Shown: positions 32,627 to 42,425, counted from the first letter of the stretch. The stretch: DNA of 64,000 nt from Candidatus Binatia bacterium (GCA_029248525.1 JAQWJE010000048.1:1-64000); one strand, 5' to 3'. Numbers and translations are program-made. Notes: generated by a model not told the origin, from the sequence alone.

Positions 32627-34009
32627 ATGGTAGACTGGAACGAAGAAAATGCAGCTCATCTGCTGTCGCGAGCAGGCTTCGGCGGAAAGCCTCAAGAAGT
32701 GGCCCGCTATGCCAAGCGCTCACAGATCTCCTGCGTTGCGGTGTTGCTTCGCCCGAAACCTTCACGCGCCAAGGGCCCGGGCGTCGACGACAAGGACACG
32801 GATAGCCTGATCAAACTGGCGCAGTGGTGGGCCAAGCGAATGGCCACCCAATCTTCGCGACGTGTCGACGAGAAAATGGCTCTTTTCTGGCACGATCACT
32901 TCGCCACGCAATACTCGGTAGTCAAAAACGTCCGCGAGATGTCACTCCAGAATCGAACCTTCCGCGAATTCGGCATGGGCTCCTTTCATCGACTTTGCTG
33001 GGAGATCACCCGCGATCCAGCCATGCTGGTTTTCCTCGACGGCAAGGACAACAAGGCCAATAAAGTAAACGAGAATTACGGCCGTGAGATCATGGAGCTC
33101 TTTGTGCTCGGCGAGGCCGATCGCAATGGTGTGGCCAACTACACTCAAACCGACGTCGAAGAAATCAGTCGCGCCCTGACCGGCTACCGGGTCGATGGCG
33201 ATCGCGGTGTGATTCGCAACAACCGATTCGACGACGGCGACAAGACACTATTTGCGGGCACCAGCTTCGAGACCACGGGCAATTTGGGTGTCGAGACCAC
33301 ACTCGGCCTGCCCTTCGCCCCGGACGTAAATGTCATCGATATCCTGTTTACCCATCGCGACTCCGACGGCGCGTTGACCATGCCCAGATTCCTCGGCCGA
33401 AAACTCTGGGAATATTTCGCCTACCCCGACCCGGATACCGCTCTGATCGACGAAATCACGGCGAATTTCATTGCCGGCGGCTTTATCATCGAGGACCTTC
33501 TGCAGTCCATCTTCATGCACGACGACTTCTATTCGGACGAAGCCAAAAGCAGTTCCGTCCGCAACCCTGTCGAATACGCGATCAGTTCGATTCGAGCACT
33601 CGAAGCCCGAGGGAACCTCAAGGAACTACCCTTTCATTTTGACGGCATGGGAATGACACTCTTTGAGCCACCCAGCGTCAACGGGTGGCCGCAGGGACTA
33701 CCCTGGCTTTCCAGCGGTCAATTCCTCGCGAGACTCGATTTTGCGCAGACTTGCGCCTCGGGGCGCGCCAGCACCCTGAAACTGATCCCCAAAAAACTGG
33801 TGCCGAAAAATGCCACTACCGCCAGCGAAGTGGTCGACGGCATTCTCCACCGACTGCAAATTCAGGATTCCATCCCGTCCGATGCCCGTCAGGTATTGAT
33901 CGACTATTTCGACGGCGAGACCGACTTCAAGGATCCTGTCGTTCTCGAAACAAAAGTCCGCGGCGCCGTTGCGCTCGCCCTGCAGCTACCCGAAGTTCAC
34001 GTTCATTAA
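32627..34009 (+). CDS. DUF1800 domain-containing protein
   Basis: A 460-residue DUF1800 protein. Family features are HLLSRAGFGGKPQEV at the N-terminus, KMALFWHDHFATQYSVVKN (about 83-101), MLVFLDGKDNKANKVNENYG (about 130-149) with REIMELFVLGEADR, and FEPPSVNGWPQGLPWLS. The usual partner, a DUF1501 protein, starts 13 bases after its stop. The pair is widespread in Planctomycetes, Bacteroidetes and Proteobacteria; its function is unknown, though both are thought to act at or beyond the membrane. GGGGGG before the ATG serves as ribosome binding site. Confidence 0.9.
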   Translation: MVDWNEENAAHLLSRAGFGGKPQEVARYAKRSQISCVAVLLRPKPSRAKGPGVDDKDTDSLIKLAQWWAKRMATQSSRRVDEKMALFWHDHFATQYSVVKNVREMSLQNRTFREFGMGSFHRLCWEITRDPAMLVFLDGKDNKANKVNENYGREIMELFVLGEADRNGVANYTQTDVEEISRALTGYRVDGDRGVIRNNRFDDGDKTLFAGTSFETTGNLGVETTLGLPFAPDVNVIDILFTHRDSDGALTMPRFLGRKLWEYFAYPDPDTALIDEITANFIAGGFIIEDLLQSIFMHDDFYSDEAKSSSVRNPVEYAISSIRALEARGNLKELPFHFDGMGMTLFEPPSVNGWPQGLPWLSSGQFLARLDFAQTCASGRASTLKLIPKKLVPKNATTASEVVDGILHRLQIQDSIPSDARQVLIDYFDGETDFKDPVVLETKVRGAVALALQLPEVHVH

Positions 34010-34022
34010 GGAGATTTGTCGA

Positions 34023-35339
34023 ATGCCACGCATTGATCGACGACGCTTTTTGCAGACCGGCATGGCCACCGCGGCTGCGCTGACGACACCGATAGCCTTC
34101 CCGCGAGCCTTCGGCCCCCGCTCGGCGCACGCCGCCGGACCGGTGGATCCGATCTTTGTCTTCGTGCAGCTCAAGGGCGGAAACGACGGCCTGAACACCG
34201 TCATTCCCATGGACGATACGGGCCCGGTCCCGCAACGCTCACTCTACGAGGCCGCGCGCCCCAACATTCAGGTTCCCACCAGTGCACTCGCGGCGACACA
34301 GATCGACAATGACCCCGAAAAGGGCACCGCGCTCGCGCTGCACCCCTCGATGCCGGAGATGAAAGGGCTCTATGATCAGGGCAAGGTCGCTGTCCTCAAT
34401 GGCATTGGCTACCCGGGACAGAACCTCTCTCATTTTCGCTCCGAGGATTTCTGGCTCGGTGGCAAAATTTCGGGCCCCTTCTCGGGCGGTTGGCTCGGGC
34501 ATTATCTCGATGCAAACTATACTCCGAGCGATATGGTGGCGCTGGACGCCGCAAAGACCATGTCCCCCGCTTTCTTCTCCGAAACGGCCAATGTGCTCGC
34601 GGTCAAGAAGATCTCTCAGTTCGTGCTCCCGACGGACGATCTCTATCCGGATACAGCCGCGAAACGGGCCGCTCTCAACGCAGCCTACGCGGCCGAAGCC
34701 GATCCGGCCCTGACCGACGGATTGCAGTTGAGCGTCGGCACCTCAGGCGACGTCCTGCTCGGTAAAATCGACGAATTCGCCGCCGTGGAGACACGCTGGG
34801 GCGCCAATGTCGGCAACGCCAACGGAAGACTGGCCGACCGCCTTCTCGAAATCGCCTCGGTGATTCGTCATGATGTGCTGGTCGGCCCGCCGCTTGGGGT
34901 CCGCTATTTCCATTGCGAAGAAGGTGGCTTCGACACCCATACGGCTCAGGGAAGCCTGACGGGCCGACAACCCGACCTGTTGGCCAAGGTCAGCAAGAGT
35001 CTTGCGGCCTTCTGGCAGGATATGATCGACATTGGGGTTCAGGACCGCGTGCTCATGCTGACCGTTAGCGAGTTCGGGCGGCGCGTCGCCGAGAATGGGG
35101 GACAAGGAACAGACCACGGCGCCGCCAGCTGCATGTTTGCGATCGGCGACACCGTGCAGGGAGGCGTTCACGGCACCGTACCCGCACTTGACGACCTCGA
35201 ACGCGGCAATCTGAAGTTCCACACGGACTTTCGGCGGGTCTATGCCACGGTAATCGACCGCTGGCTCCAATCACCGGGTGCGCACACCGCCCTGCTCCCC
35301 GATGCGCCGCACGCGATGCTCGATTTCCTGCCGAGCTGA
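34023..35339 (+). CDS. DUF1501 domain-containing protein with Tat signal
   Basis: A 438-residue DUF1501 protein. The N-terminus MPRIDRRRFLQTGMATAAAL is a twin-arginine signal, so the protein is exported folded. The domain shows IFVFVQLKGGNDGLNTVIPM (about 42-61), LHPSMPEMKGLYDQGKVAVL, EDFWLGG, GFDTHTAQ (about 304-311) and LTVSEFGRRVAENGGQGTDHG (split as LTVSEFGRR and GTDHGAA). This sulfatase-like alkaline-phosphatase fold keeps Asp, His and Thr residues that could bind metal. AAGGAG nine bases before ATG 34023 fixes the start. It is co-transcribed with the DUF1800 gene. Confidence 0.9.
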   Translation: MPRIDRRRFLQTGMATAAALTTPIAFPRAFGPRSAHAAGPVDPIFVFVQLKGGNDGLNTVIPMDDTGPVPQRSLYEAARPNIQVPTSALAATQIDNDPEKGTALALHPSMPEMKGLYDQGKVAVLNGIGYPGQNLSHFRSEDFWLGGKISGPFSGGWLGHYLDANYTPSDMVALDAAKTMSPAFFSETANVLAVKKISQFVLPTDDLYPDTAAKRAALNAAYAAEADPALTDGLQLSVGTSGDVLLGKIDEFAAVETRWGANVGNANGRLADRLLEIASVIRHDVLVGPPLGVRYFHCEEGGFDTHTAQGSLTGRQPDLLAKVSKSLAAFWQDMIDIGVQDRVLMLTVSEFGRRVAENGGQGTDHGAASCMFAIGDTVQGGVHGTVPALDDLERGNLKFHTDFRRVYATVIDRWLQSPGAHTALLPDAPHAMLDFLPS

Positions 35340-35499
35340 AGCCCCGGACGGGCGACTCCCGGAAGCAATCCGGGGATCCGACAACCGTTGATCGAATCTC
35401 GACTCCAAGGTGGGCCTCGGCAGGATCGAGCCTCGGCCCGAGAGATCGGGTGCGACTTGCGGCTGGATATCCGCTAGGACGAACAACAGGATTGATTCG

Positions 35500-36615
35500 A
35501 TGCCGACGCCCGAAACGACAACCTTCTCGATGCTGCGTGCCGAGGCCGTCATACCGGCTGCGGCACTGACCCTGCTTCTTTTCACGATTTTCGGTGCCAC
35601 ATGGGAAGCCTCGCCGATCGATACCCCCACGCAATCAGCTATCCTCTTCGGCTGGATCTTTGCTATTCTTGTCTGGGCTTCTTTCGGAGTCGTTCGTCAC
35701 GCCGAAGGTCTGGCCACGATTCTGGGCGAACCGATCGGCACCATCCTTCTTACCCTCAGCGTGATCTCGATCGAAGTTGCCATGATCACCGCCGTGACCC
35801 TGACCGGCGAGCATAACCCGACTCTTGCGCGTGACACGATGTTTTCCGTTTTGATGATCGTTCTGAATGCTCTGGTCGGTGTTTCCCTGATTGTCGGCGG
35901 GCTGAAACATCACTCCCAGCTCTTCAGCTTGCGCGGCGCCAAAGCCTATCTCGGTGCGCTCTTTACCTTGGCGGGATTGGGACTGATCCTCCCGCGCTTC
36001 ACGCCATCCACACCAGACGGCTCTCCCTCAACACTTCTTGCCAGCTTTCTTCTTCTGGTGTCAGCGGTCGTCTACGGTATTTTTCTGACCCAGCAAACAG
36101 TCAGCCACCAATCGCTGTTTCAGGTCGACGGAGAAGCTGGCGCTCACGATCATGGGCACACCGTACACTCGGTGAAATTCCATGCCGCCCTGCTTGTCGG
36201 CATCATGTTGCTGATCGTATTTCTCTCGAAACATTTCGCGGTCTTTGTCGAGTCAGGGGTCTCGCACGCCGGTCTGCCACCGGCGCTCGGAGGAATCCTG
36301 GTCGCAATTATCGTACTGACGCCCGAGGGGCTTGCCGCAGTTCACGCCGCGGCCGAAAACAATATTCAGCGCTCGATCAACATTTGCCTGGGATCGGGAC
36401 TCGCCACCATCGGCTTGACGATTCCTGCCATTCTGGGCGTCAGCCTCTTCACCGGCCGGACCATGGAACTGGGGCTTGAGACACCCGATATCGTGATGCT
36501 GGCAATCACCATGATTGTTTCGATGACGACGTTTGCCGCCGGGCGCACCACCTACCTGCAGGGTTGCCTCCACCTGGTTCTTTTCCTCGGGTATTTGATG
36601 CTCGTTTTTGACTGA
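35500..36615 (+). CDS. Calcium/proton (cation/H+) antiporter, ChaA-like
   Basis: A 371-residue membrane protein with about eleven helices and the two inverted alpha-repeat motifs of the CaCA superfamily: GEPIGTILLTLSVISIEVAM (about 82-101) and LTPEGLAAVHAAAENNIQRS (about 275-294). The conserved Glu in each would bind the cation. A His-rich cytoplasmic loop (GAHDHGHTVHSVKFHA, about 215-230) lies between the halves, as in ChaA. It exchanges Ca2+ or Na+/K+ for protons at the inner membrane. ATG 35500 is chosen over 35410 because the extension is not protein-like. Confidence 0.85.
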   Translation: MPTPETTTFSMLRAEAVIPAAALTLLLFTIFGATWEASPIDTPTQSAILFGWIFAILVWASFGVVRHAEGLATILGEPIGTILLTLSVISIEVAMITAVTLTGEHNPTLARDTMFSVLMIVLNALVGVSLIVGGLKHHSQLFSLRGAKAYLGALFTLAGLGLILPRFTPSTPDGSPSTLLASFLLLVSAVVYGIFLTQQTVSHQSLFQVDGEAGAHDHGHTVHSVKFHAALLVGIMLLIVFLSKHFAVFVESGVSHAGLPPALGGILVAIIVLTPEGLAAVHAAAENNIQRSINICLGSGLATIGLTIPAILGVSLFTGRTMELGLETPDIVMLAITMIVSMTTFAAGRTTYLQGCLHLVLFLGYLMLVFD

Positions 36616-36692
36616 ATCGACTCGCCGCAGCATCCGCCGACAGGTAAGCTGTCAGCAGGGCCCCGAGAGAAAGGCTGGCGACCTCACGCATC

Positions 36693-37382
36693 ATGTCCGA
36701 GAATCAGCACCAAGATACGGATCCGCGGACCAAAGCCGTCCGTTCCCTACCCGCTCGCCTGCGAGGATATTTCTTCTCCGGCTTCCTGATTCTGGCACCC
36801 CTGGCGATTACCTTCTGGGTGACTGCCTGGTTCATCCAGATGGTCGATCAACAGATTCTTCCCAGTCGACTGATTTCCGACTCCATCCCCGGCGTCGGGA
36901 TCGTCGTCACGCTTGCGGTCATCACCTTCGCGGGTTGGGCGACCTCGGGACTGGTTGGTCGCGTGATCCAGCGACGAAGCGAGGATCTGGTCGCTCGAAT
37001 CCCGATCATTCGCAGCATCTATGGGGGCACAAAACAGATCTTTGAGGCGGTTTTGGCCAAACGCTCCCACGCGTTCCGGCAGGTGGCAATTTTCGAATAC
37101 CCGCGAAAAGGAGTCTGGTCGATCGGGTTTCTGACCGGCACCACCGCTGGCGAAGTCCAACAGCGCACCAGCACCGAAACCGTCAACGTCTTCGTCCCGA
37201 CGACCCCGAATCCGACCTCCGGGTTTCTGCTTTTCGTTCCTCGCGCCGATTTGATCCTGCTCGACATGACCGTCGAGGAAGGGATCAAGATGGTGGTCTC
37301 CGGCGGCATCGTGACGCCCGAGCATCTGCACGATCGGATGACGCAGCGCGACACGCCAGATCCTCCTGTCACCGAGGTCTGA
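36693..37382 (+). CDS. DUF502 family membrane protein
   Basis: A 229-residue protein with the DUF502 (COG2928) pattern. Two membrane helices (about 25-50 FFSGFLILAPLAITFWVTAW and 70-92) frame the family segment IPIIRSIYGGTKQIFEAV (about 103-120). A soluble part follows with FEYPRKGVWSIGFLTG, VNVFVPTTPNPTSGFLLFVP and MVVSGGIVTP. The function of the family is not established; plant relatives act in membrane trafficking. It starts 78 bases after the antiporter gene and may be co-transcribed. Confidence 0.85.
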   Translation: MSENQHQDTDPRTKAVRSLPARLRGYFFSGFLILAPLAITFWVTAWFIQMVDQQILPSRLISDSIPGVGIVVTLAVITFAGWATSGLVGRVIQRRSEDLVARIPIIRSIYGGTKQIFEAVLAKRSHAFRQVAIFEYPRKGVWSIGFLTGTTAGEVQQRTSTETVNVFVPTTPNPTSGFLLFVPRADLILLDMTVEEGIKMVVSGGIVTPEHLHDRMTQRDTPDPPVTEV

Positions 37383-37562
37383 TCGGGAACCCCTCGGAGG
37401 AAGACCTGATCGGACCCTCCGCGCGTTCCCCGGGGCATCCGCGGGGCAAAGCCTTGGCCAGAGATCCTGGCTCGAAGAAATTTGAACCCGAAGGGCGGTT
37501 TGTGCTTGTCGAGGTACCCGCTCTATACGGTATGGTGCCACTAACCAGCCTGAGGGAATTCT

Positions 37563-39917
37563 ATGCTCCGTTGCGTCATGATTACGATATCCATCCTGAG
37601 CCTTTTACTCGGGCTGGCCCCAGAAACAGCATTTGCGCATAGCGATCAGATTCCCATTGGCGGCGATCTGCTGAAAATCGACAACCGCAAGGAACCGGCA
37701 AAACACAAGTTCCTGTTCAAGGCGGTAAAGCAGATCAATATCGAGCCCCTGCACAACCCGGCCGTCACTGGATCCAAATTCCTGATTCGCTGGACGGGCG
37801 CCGATGCCGGGCGAAGCGAATTGGTCGAACTCGACCCGAGCAAATGGAAGGGACTGGGGAAACCGGCAGGCCTCAAGGGGTACAAATATACCGATCGGGC
37901 ATCGGCCCGCGGCATCAAGACAATTATCTGGAAGCCGGGCAAAAGCGGCGGGATGCTGAAAATTCTCGGCGGTGGCGAAAATCTGGAATATACCCGCAGC
38001 ATCCCCGCGAACCCGACCACGATGGAAGTTCATTTCAACGTGGAGAACGAGTGGTATTGCGCCAGCTTTGGTGGCGACGTGAGAATCGCCGCCCCTGATT
38101 TCTATCTGGCCAGAAAAGCGGAGGCACCGCCGGCCTGCCCGGAGACCCTCTGTGGCAATGGAATTCAGGAACTAGGTGAAGACTGCGACGACGGTAATCT
38201 GGACGAAGAAGACGGTTGCAGCAATACCTGCACGAATACCAGCGGCTGTTCCGGCGAATCCTTTGATTCCACATACGAGGGCATTCAGGCGAAAATTTTC
38301 GATGGCTACAGCTGCTCGGAGGCCTTCTGTCACGGCAGCACCTCCGGGCGCGTCAATCTCACCGACGGGAACTCGTACGCGGCGATCTTCAACCAACCCG
38401 CGAACCAGTCTTCACTGAAGCTGATCGAGCCCGGGGACCAGGACCTGAGCTTCCTCTACAGGAAAATCGCTGCCAAGACTCTCGGCGGCGAATATGCGAG
38501 TGGGCTGCCCGGCAGCCCGATGCCCAGCACCGGCAGTACTGTTCCCGCAGACCCTCTGCTGGCGCTCAGCAAATGGATCCGCGGCGGTGCGCCTGAGGAC
38601 GGCGTCATTGAAGGTACCGCAGAACTTCTTGACGCATGCTTGCCCGATCCAACGCCACTCAAGGTGGAGCCTCTCGAGCCACCCGCGCCAGGAGCGGGCA
38701 TTCAATTCTATGCGCCGCCGTGGGAACTTCCGTCGGGAAGTGAGCGCGAGGTTTGTTACACAACTTGCTACGACGTCAGTGATCAGGTCCCCGCTGCGGC
38801 CAAAACCGCCTGCCCGGCCAACTACGGCGGTGCGTCAAACACCTGTTTCAAATGGAATTCGAGCGTCATCCTGCAGGATGCCCAATCCCACCATATGATC
38901 ACCACCATGTATAAAGGTGCCTCAGATTGGACGGATCCAAAATGGGGGGACTGGACCTGCCACGGCGGCGATCTTGCTGGCGCGCCTTGTAACCCTGATC
39001 CTGCTCAGGCTGAAGTTTCGGCGGCACTTGGTGGGGGCGATTGCGGTTCTCGTTCGGCCTGTTCGAGCACCGTCGTCGATTCGGTTGCTTGCACGGGCTA
39101 CGGCCCGGACGACTATACGTTCTCCGTTTTCGGCGGAGGAAGCACGACCACCACAAGGTTCGGGGGCACGCAGGAATCTCGCCAGGAAGTCGTCATGCCA
39201 GACGGCGTCTTTAGCACTCTGCCAGAGCAAGCGTGCATCGTATGGAACTCCCACGCCTTCAATCTGACCGAAACAGACACGACGATGGAGGCGTATTATA
39301 ACTTCAACTTTGCGGAACCATCGGATCAGGATCCGATGGTGGCGATTTTCGACGCAGATACGATTTTCGCCATGGACGTCCCCGCATTCGAGAAGCAGGA
39401 GGTCTGTGGAACATTCGTCCTCCCGCGAAACAGCTACCTCTTTGAGCTCAGCAGCCATGCCCACCGGCATCTCGAGAAGTTTCGGATTTGGTTGCCGCCG
39501 AACACCTCCAGCTACAGCGACGTACCGACCTCGACGCCGGACTATATCAGTCGGATCTACAACGATCCCGTGATCCAGCTATACCCGGAACCGATTCACT
39601 ATCCGGCGACGCTCAACAACTATAATCGGCGAGTGAAATACTGCGCGGTCTACGACAATGGAGCGGATAATATTGAGGAGGTTCGAAAACACTCCGAGAG
39701 CGTGGGCCTCGTCGTACTCAACCCGTGCGAAGCGAACGAGAGACGTTGTATCGGCGGACCACGTCACGGACTCCTTTGTGCCGGTCAGAACAGCAATTGC
39801 GATACGACCCCACAAGCATCTGACGGGGTTTGCGATGCATGTCCGCTTCGTGGCGGGGTCACCACCCATGATGACATGATGATCATGCTGGGGAATTATT
39901 ACGTCCCCGGGAATTAG
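37563..39917 (+). CDS. Large secreted protein: Cys-rich repeat, CxxxxCHG segment and PHM-like copper region
   Basis: A 784-residue exported protein (signal about 5-24, ending TAFA). Parts in order: an Ig-like N-terminal domain (about 30-190); a myxobacterial-type repeat CGNGIQELGEDCDDGN with CSNTCTNTSGC (about 197-230); a cytochrome-like segment CSEAFCHGSTSGRVNL with LAL-KWIRGGAPEDG (about 250-345); and a C-terminal region like copper type II monooxygenases (about 395-700). The last has His clusters in SHHMITTMY, NSHAFNLTE and SSHAHRHLEKFRIWLP, where peptidylglycine and dopamine monooxygenases bind copper. It ends with a Cys-rich tail. I infer a periplasmic or secreted copper oxidase-like protein; the reaction is unknown. 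Confidence 0.75.
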   Translation: MLRCVMITISILSLLLGLAPETAFAHSDQIPIGGDLLKIDNRKEPAKHKFLFKAVKQINIEPLHNPAVTGSKFLIRWTGADAGRSELVELDPSKWKGLGKPAGLKGYKYTDRASARGIKTIIWKPGKSGGMLKILGGGENLEYTRSIPANPTTMEVHFNVENEWYCASFGGDVRIAAPDFYLARKAEAPPACPETLCGNGIQELGEDCDDGNLDEEDGCSNTCTNTSGCSGESFDSTYEGIQAKIFDGYSCSEAFCHGSTSGRVNLTDGNSYAAIFNQPANQSSLKLIEPGDQDLSFLYRKIAAKTLGGEYASGLPGSPMPSTGSTVPADPLLALSKWIRGGAPEDGVIEGTAELLDACLPDPTPLKVEPLEPPAPGAGIQFYAPPWELPSGSEREVCYTTCYDVSDQVPAAAKTACPANYGGASNTCFKWNSSVILQDAQSHHMITTMYKGASDWTDPKWGDWTCHGGDLAGAPCNPDPAQAEVSAALGGGDCGSRSACSSTVVDSVACTGYGPDDYTFSVFGGGSTTTTRFGGTQESRQEVVMPDGVFSTLPEQACIVWNSHAFNLTETDTTMEAYYNFNFAEPSDQDPMVAIFDADTIFAMDVPAFEKQEVCGTFVLPRNSYLFELSSHAHRHLEKFRIWLPPNTSSYSDVPTSTPDYISRIYNDPVIQLYPEPIHYPATLNNYNRRVKYCAVYDNGADNIEEVRKHSESVGLVVLNPCEANERRCIGGPRHGLLCAGQNSNCDTTPQASDGVCDACPLRGGVTTHDDMMIMLGNYYVPGN

Positions 39918-39964
39918 GGCCACCGAAGTAGCGTGCGCGTCAGCGCGCCTGTCTGACCTTGAAG

Positions 39965-40690
39965 CTAAACCGGATCGCTATCCGATCCCAACGCCTCGGC
40001 GAAAGCGAGGGCTTCAGGCGAGATGCGGGGGCCGTCTTCGACCAAAAAAGCTGCGACAAGGATAGCCTCGGCGAGGAGACTGGCCGCAAACCCCACAGCA
40101 GGCCACGCGGCATGCCCATAGGCCGCAGACCCCAATAACGTGAACGTCCAACCAACGCCCCAGAATACCATCGCAACCATGGCGTAGGCCAAGCTGGCGG
40201 GCCCCACTCGGCCAATACGACTCGCACTCGCCGCACCCAGAAGAGCGAAAACGACTGCGCCCCAGCCGTTGCGCCCCCAGCCATCCGGCATTTCCGGGGC
40301 GAGCAGAAACAGGACCAACATCGGCCATAGCAGAAACGGAAGGCCTGCCATGGATTTGATCGACCCGGGAAAGGGCGGATCCCCACGCAATAGAATCAAG
40401 GGAGTCGGCACGCGCAGAGCAAGCAGCCAACATCCGCCAGCGGCGGCGTGACAAACAGTTACCCACGAGGATGAGCCGGGAAGGAAACGGCCGAGAATCG
40501 TGAGGAGCAGCGCTGCGGCGACTGCTCGACGCAACAACGGCACCTGATCTCGTGCGAATACCATCAGGCATGCCAATAGGGACAGATCGAACAGGATGGC
40601 GAACCAGACAGCGGTGGATGTCGAGCCGATAGAGGACCAAACTGCCCCCAGAAACGTCGCCGCAAGCGCGGCCAGAAAAGTCGCTTTCAC
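39965..40690 (-). CDS. Hypothetical membrane protein coupled to the sulfite-oxidase-fold gene
   Basis: A 241-residue protein with seven or eight hydrophobic helices and almost no charged loops; the C-terminal 25 residues are acidic. A His in HAAAGGCWLLAL and one in GHAAWPAVGF are the only likely cofactor ligands. No family recognised. The start codon is GTG at 40690, overlapping by four bases (GTGA) the stop of the preceding gene, so the two are translationally coupled and probably work together. Confidence 0.6.
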   Translation of the reverse strand: MKATFLAALAATFLGAVWSSIGSTSTAVWFAILFDLSLLACLMVFARDQVPLLRRAVAAALLLTILGRFLPGSSSWVTVCHAAAGGCWLLALRVPTPLILLRGDPPFPGSIKSMAGLPFLLWPMLVLFLLAPEMPDGWGRNGWGAVVFALLGAASASRIGRVGPASLAYAMVAMVFWGVGWTFTLLGSAAYGHAAWPAVGFAASLLAEAILVAAFLVEDGPRISPEALAFAEALGSDSDPV

Positions 40691-41151
40691 GATCCGAGTC
40701 GGTGCAGGTCTTCATGCTCTGCCGCATTGGTCGGACGGGTGTCGCGGCCTGGCCCAACGGTCAAACGGAGGATTCCCAGAAATTTCACGTTCGCGCAGGC
40801 GTCGACGGCGCCGCTGTCGCAGGCTCCGGCCTCGGGCACGAAGAAACGGAAGGGGCCACCCAAATCGCGGGGCAGAGGATCCTCACCCAGACGATAAGCG
40901 ACGATGCCGTTTTCGAGATCCTTCAGGGGAGCACTGGCGGAAAAACCGCCATCAGTGGATTCCAGGGTGATGTGGGTTGCCTTCTCTCCCGGATCTGCCG
41001 CTGCCAGAATTTCCCGCAACGGCACTCCGCTACCCTTACGGCCGGGCATCACATCTCCCAAATCCTTGATCTGACCCGAAAGCTCGCAAAGCTGAAGGAA
41101 ATCCATGCGTTGCGGCTGGCGAACCTCGCCTGTGATGTCGAGCACGGTCAT
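40687..41151 (-). CDS. Short sulfite-oxidase-fold (molybdopterin-domain-like) protein
   Basis: A 154-residue protein resembling the PF00174 fold of molybdopterin-dependent oxidoreductases: LDITGEVRQPQRMDFLQLC, VPLREILAAADPG, THITLESTDGGFSASAPL, AYRLGEDPLPRDLGGPFRFF and CANVKFLGILRL. It is half the length of true enzymes such as MsrP, and the Cys ligand of the molybdenum, usually followed by Gly-Asn or similar, is not evident, so cofactor binding is doubtful. There is no signal peptide. ATG 41151 is preferred to TTG 41160. Coupled with a downstream membrane protein. Confidence 0.65.
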   Translation of the reverse strand: MTVLDITGEVRQPQRMDFLQLCELSGQIKDLGDVMPGRKGSGVPLREILAAADPGEKATHITLESTDGGFSASAPLKDLENGIVAYRLGEDPLPRDLGGPFRFFVPEAGACDSGAVDACANVKFLGILRLTVGPGRDTRPTNAAEHEDLHRLGS

Positions 41152-41335
41152 AAGCCCCAAAGTAGCCCGAAATCAAGGAGAATCAACGCCTCTAGGACAT
41201 AAAGCACCTGCCATAGAGTCCGCTGGGGCAGTGCGATTTTTTCAGCTTGAACCCGAGACTTCGATCGAGCTATGATTAGGGCGAAGTCTGTCGCTCACCA
41301 TCAGGTCCCACATCTCAGTCAGGAGAAAATTTATC

Positions 41336-42388
41336 GTGCGCATCTTTGCCTCAATCCTCATCGCAGTTGCCATTCTCTTTGGTGCCACCGACTCCGGCGC
41401 TGCCCCGGATGCGAGGGCCTGTGCTGCCAAGAAAAACATCGCAGCAGGCATCTACTTCAAATGCATGACTAAAGCCGAGGCCAAATTCGATATCAATCTA
41501 GCCGTCGGCAATCGCGTCCGCGCCAAGCGGAAATGCGCCGAAAGGCTCGAAAAATTCTATCTCCGTGCCGACAATCGATTCGGCGCAAACTGTGCGACAT
41601 CCGCCGACTCCCAGTTGATCCAGCAGGACCTCGCGGCCATCACTGACAAAGTCACCCAGTGGTTACGCAGCGGGGATGGACCGGGGCCGATTTTGCCCGA
41701 GATCGAATGCGGCACCAATACCTTCTTCGACAGTGTTTCTCGAACGTGCACGGGCAGCCCGGTGCAGCCACCAAATCTCTGTGGCAATGGCGAGATCGAC
41801 TCCGGTGAAGAATGCGACTTCCAGAACCTGGGCGCGCTTACCTGCAGCGATTACGAATACGACCGCGGCAATCTCGAATGCTCAGAGGGCTGCGTGGTCG
41901 ACACTTCCGGCTGCTACAATGACGACAATCCCACCGGCAACCAGAGGTTCGAGGTCTTGGACAATGGAACCGTTCTGGACAGGCACCTCAATGTACATTG
42001 GGAAGGAAAATGGGATCCTTCACGTATAAACGTTTCGAGGCGCGACCTGAAATTCACCAAGCCTGCGATTGATTCCTTTTTCCTGCCGAGCCTGAATGGC
42101 CAGATCGGACCTTTCAGCACTCCCTTCGCTGGCTGCGACACCTGGAGGCTTCCCCGAGCCGAGGAACTGGCTTCCATGGCGGGAACAGGCTTCAATCAAT
42201 GGCAGTGCAGCTCCATCGGTCTCCCCCCGGAACTCTGCCGGGATAATACCCGCCTCTGGTATTGGTCATCCACCGCAGTCGGTGACAGCGGAGACTTCGT
42301 CGGCATTGCCATACCCAGCGGTGAGACCAAGATCCTCACAGCAGGCTCCGACGAACGAGCCATTGCCGTCTGCGACATCACGGATTAG
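41336..42388 (+). CDS. Exported DUF1566 protein with Cys-helix module and CGNG repeat
   Basis: A 350-residue exported protein starting with GTG at 41336 (AGGAG about ten bases before). The signal ends TDSGAA near 23. Residues about 25-110 are the helical Cys module (ACAAKKNIAAGIYFKCMTKA, KRKCAERLEKFY). Then comes a myxobacterial-type repeat, CGNGEIDSGEECDF with CSDYEYDRGNLECSEGC (about 150-190), and a DUF1566 domain (about 200-350: RFEVLDNGTVLDRHLNVHW, CDTWRLPRAEELASMAG, LWYWSSTAVG). It shares the helix-module plus DUF1566 design with the protein at 7203. Likely a surface or envelope protein of unknown role. Confidence 0.8.
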   Translation: MRIFASILIAVAILFGATDSGAAPDARACAAKKNIAAGIYFKCMTKAEAKFDINLAVGNRVRAKRKCAERLEKFYLRADNRFGANCATSADSQLIQQDLAAITDKVTQWLRSGDGPGPILPEIECGTNTFFDSVSRTCTGSPVQPPNLCGNGEIDSGEECDFQNLGALTCSDYEYDRGNLECSEGCVVDTSGCYNDDNPTGNQRFEVLDNGTVLDRHLNVHWEGKWDPSRINVSRRDLKFTKPAIDSFFLPSLNGQIGPFSTPFAGCDTWRLPRAEELASMAGTGFNQWQCSSIGLPPELCRDNTRLWYWSSTAVGDSGDFVGIAIPSGETKILTAGSDERAIAVCDITD

Positions 42389-42425
42389 TCTCAAGTTCAT
42401 TGCCCCAAGCGAGGGCCTTCCATCG

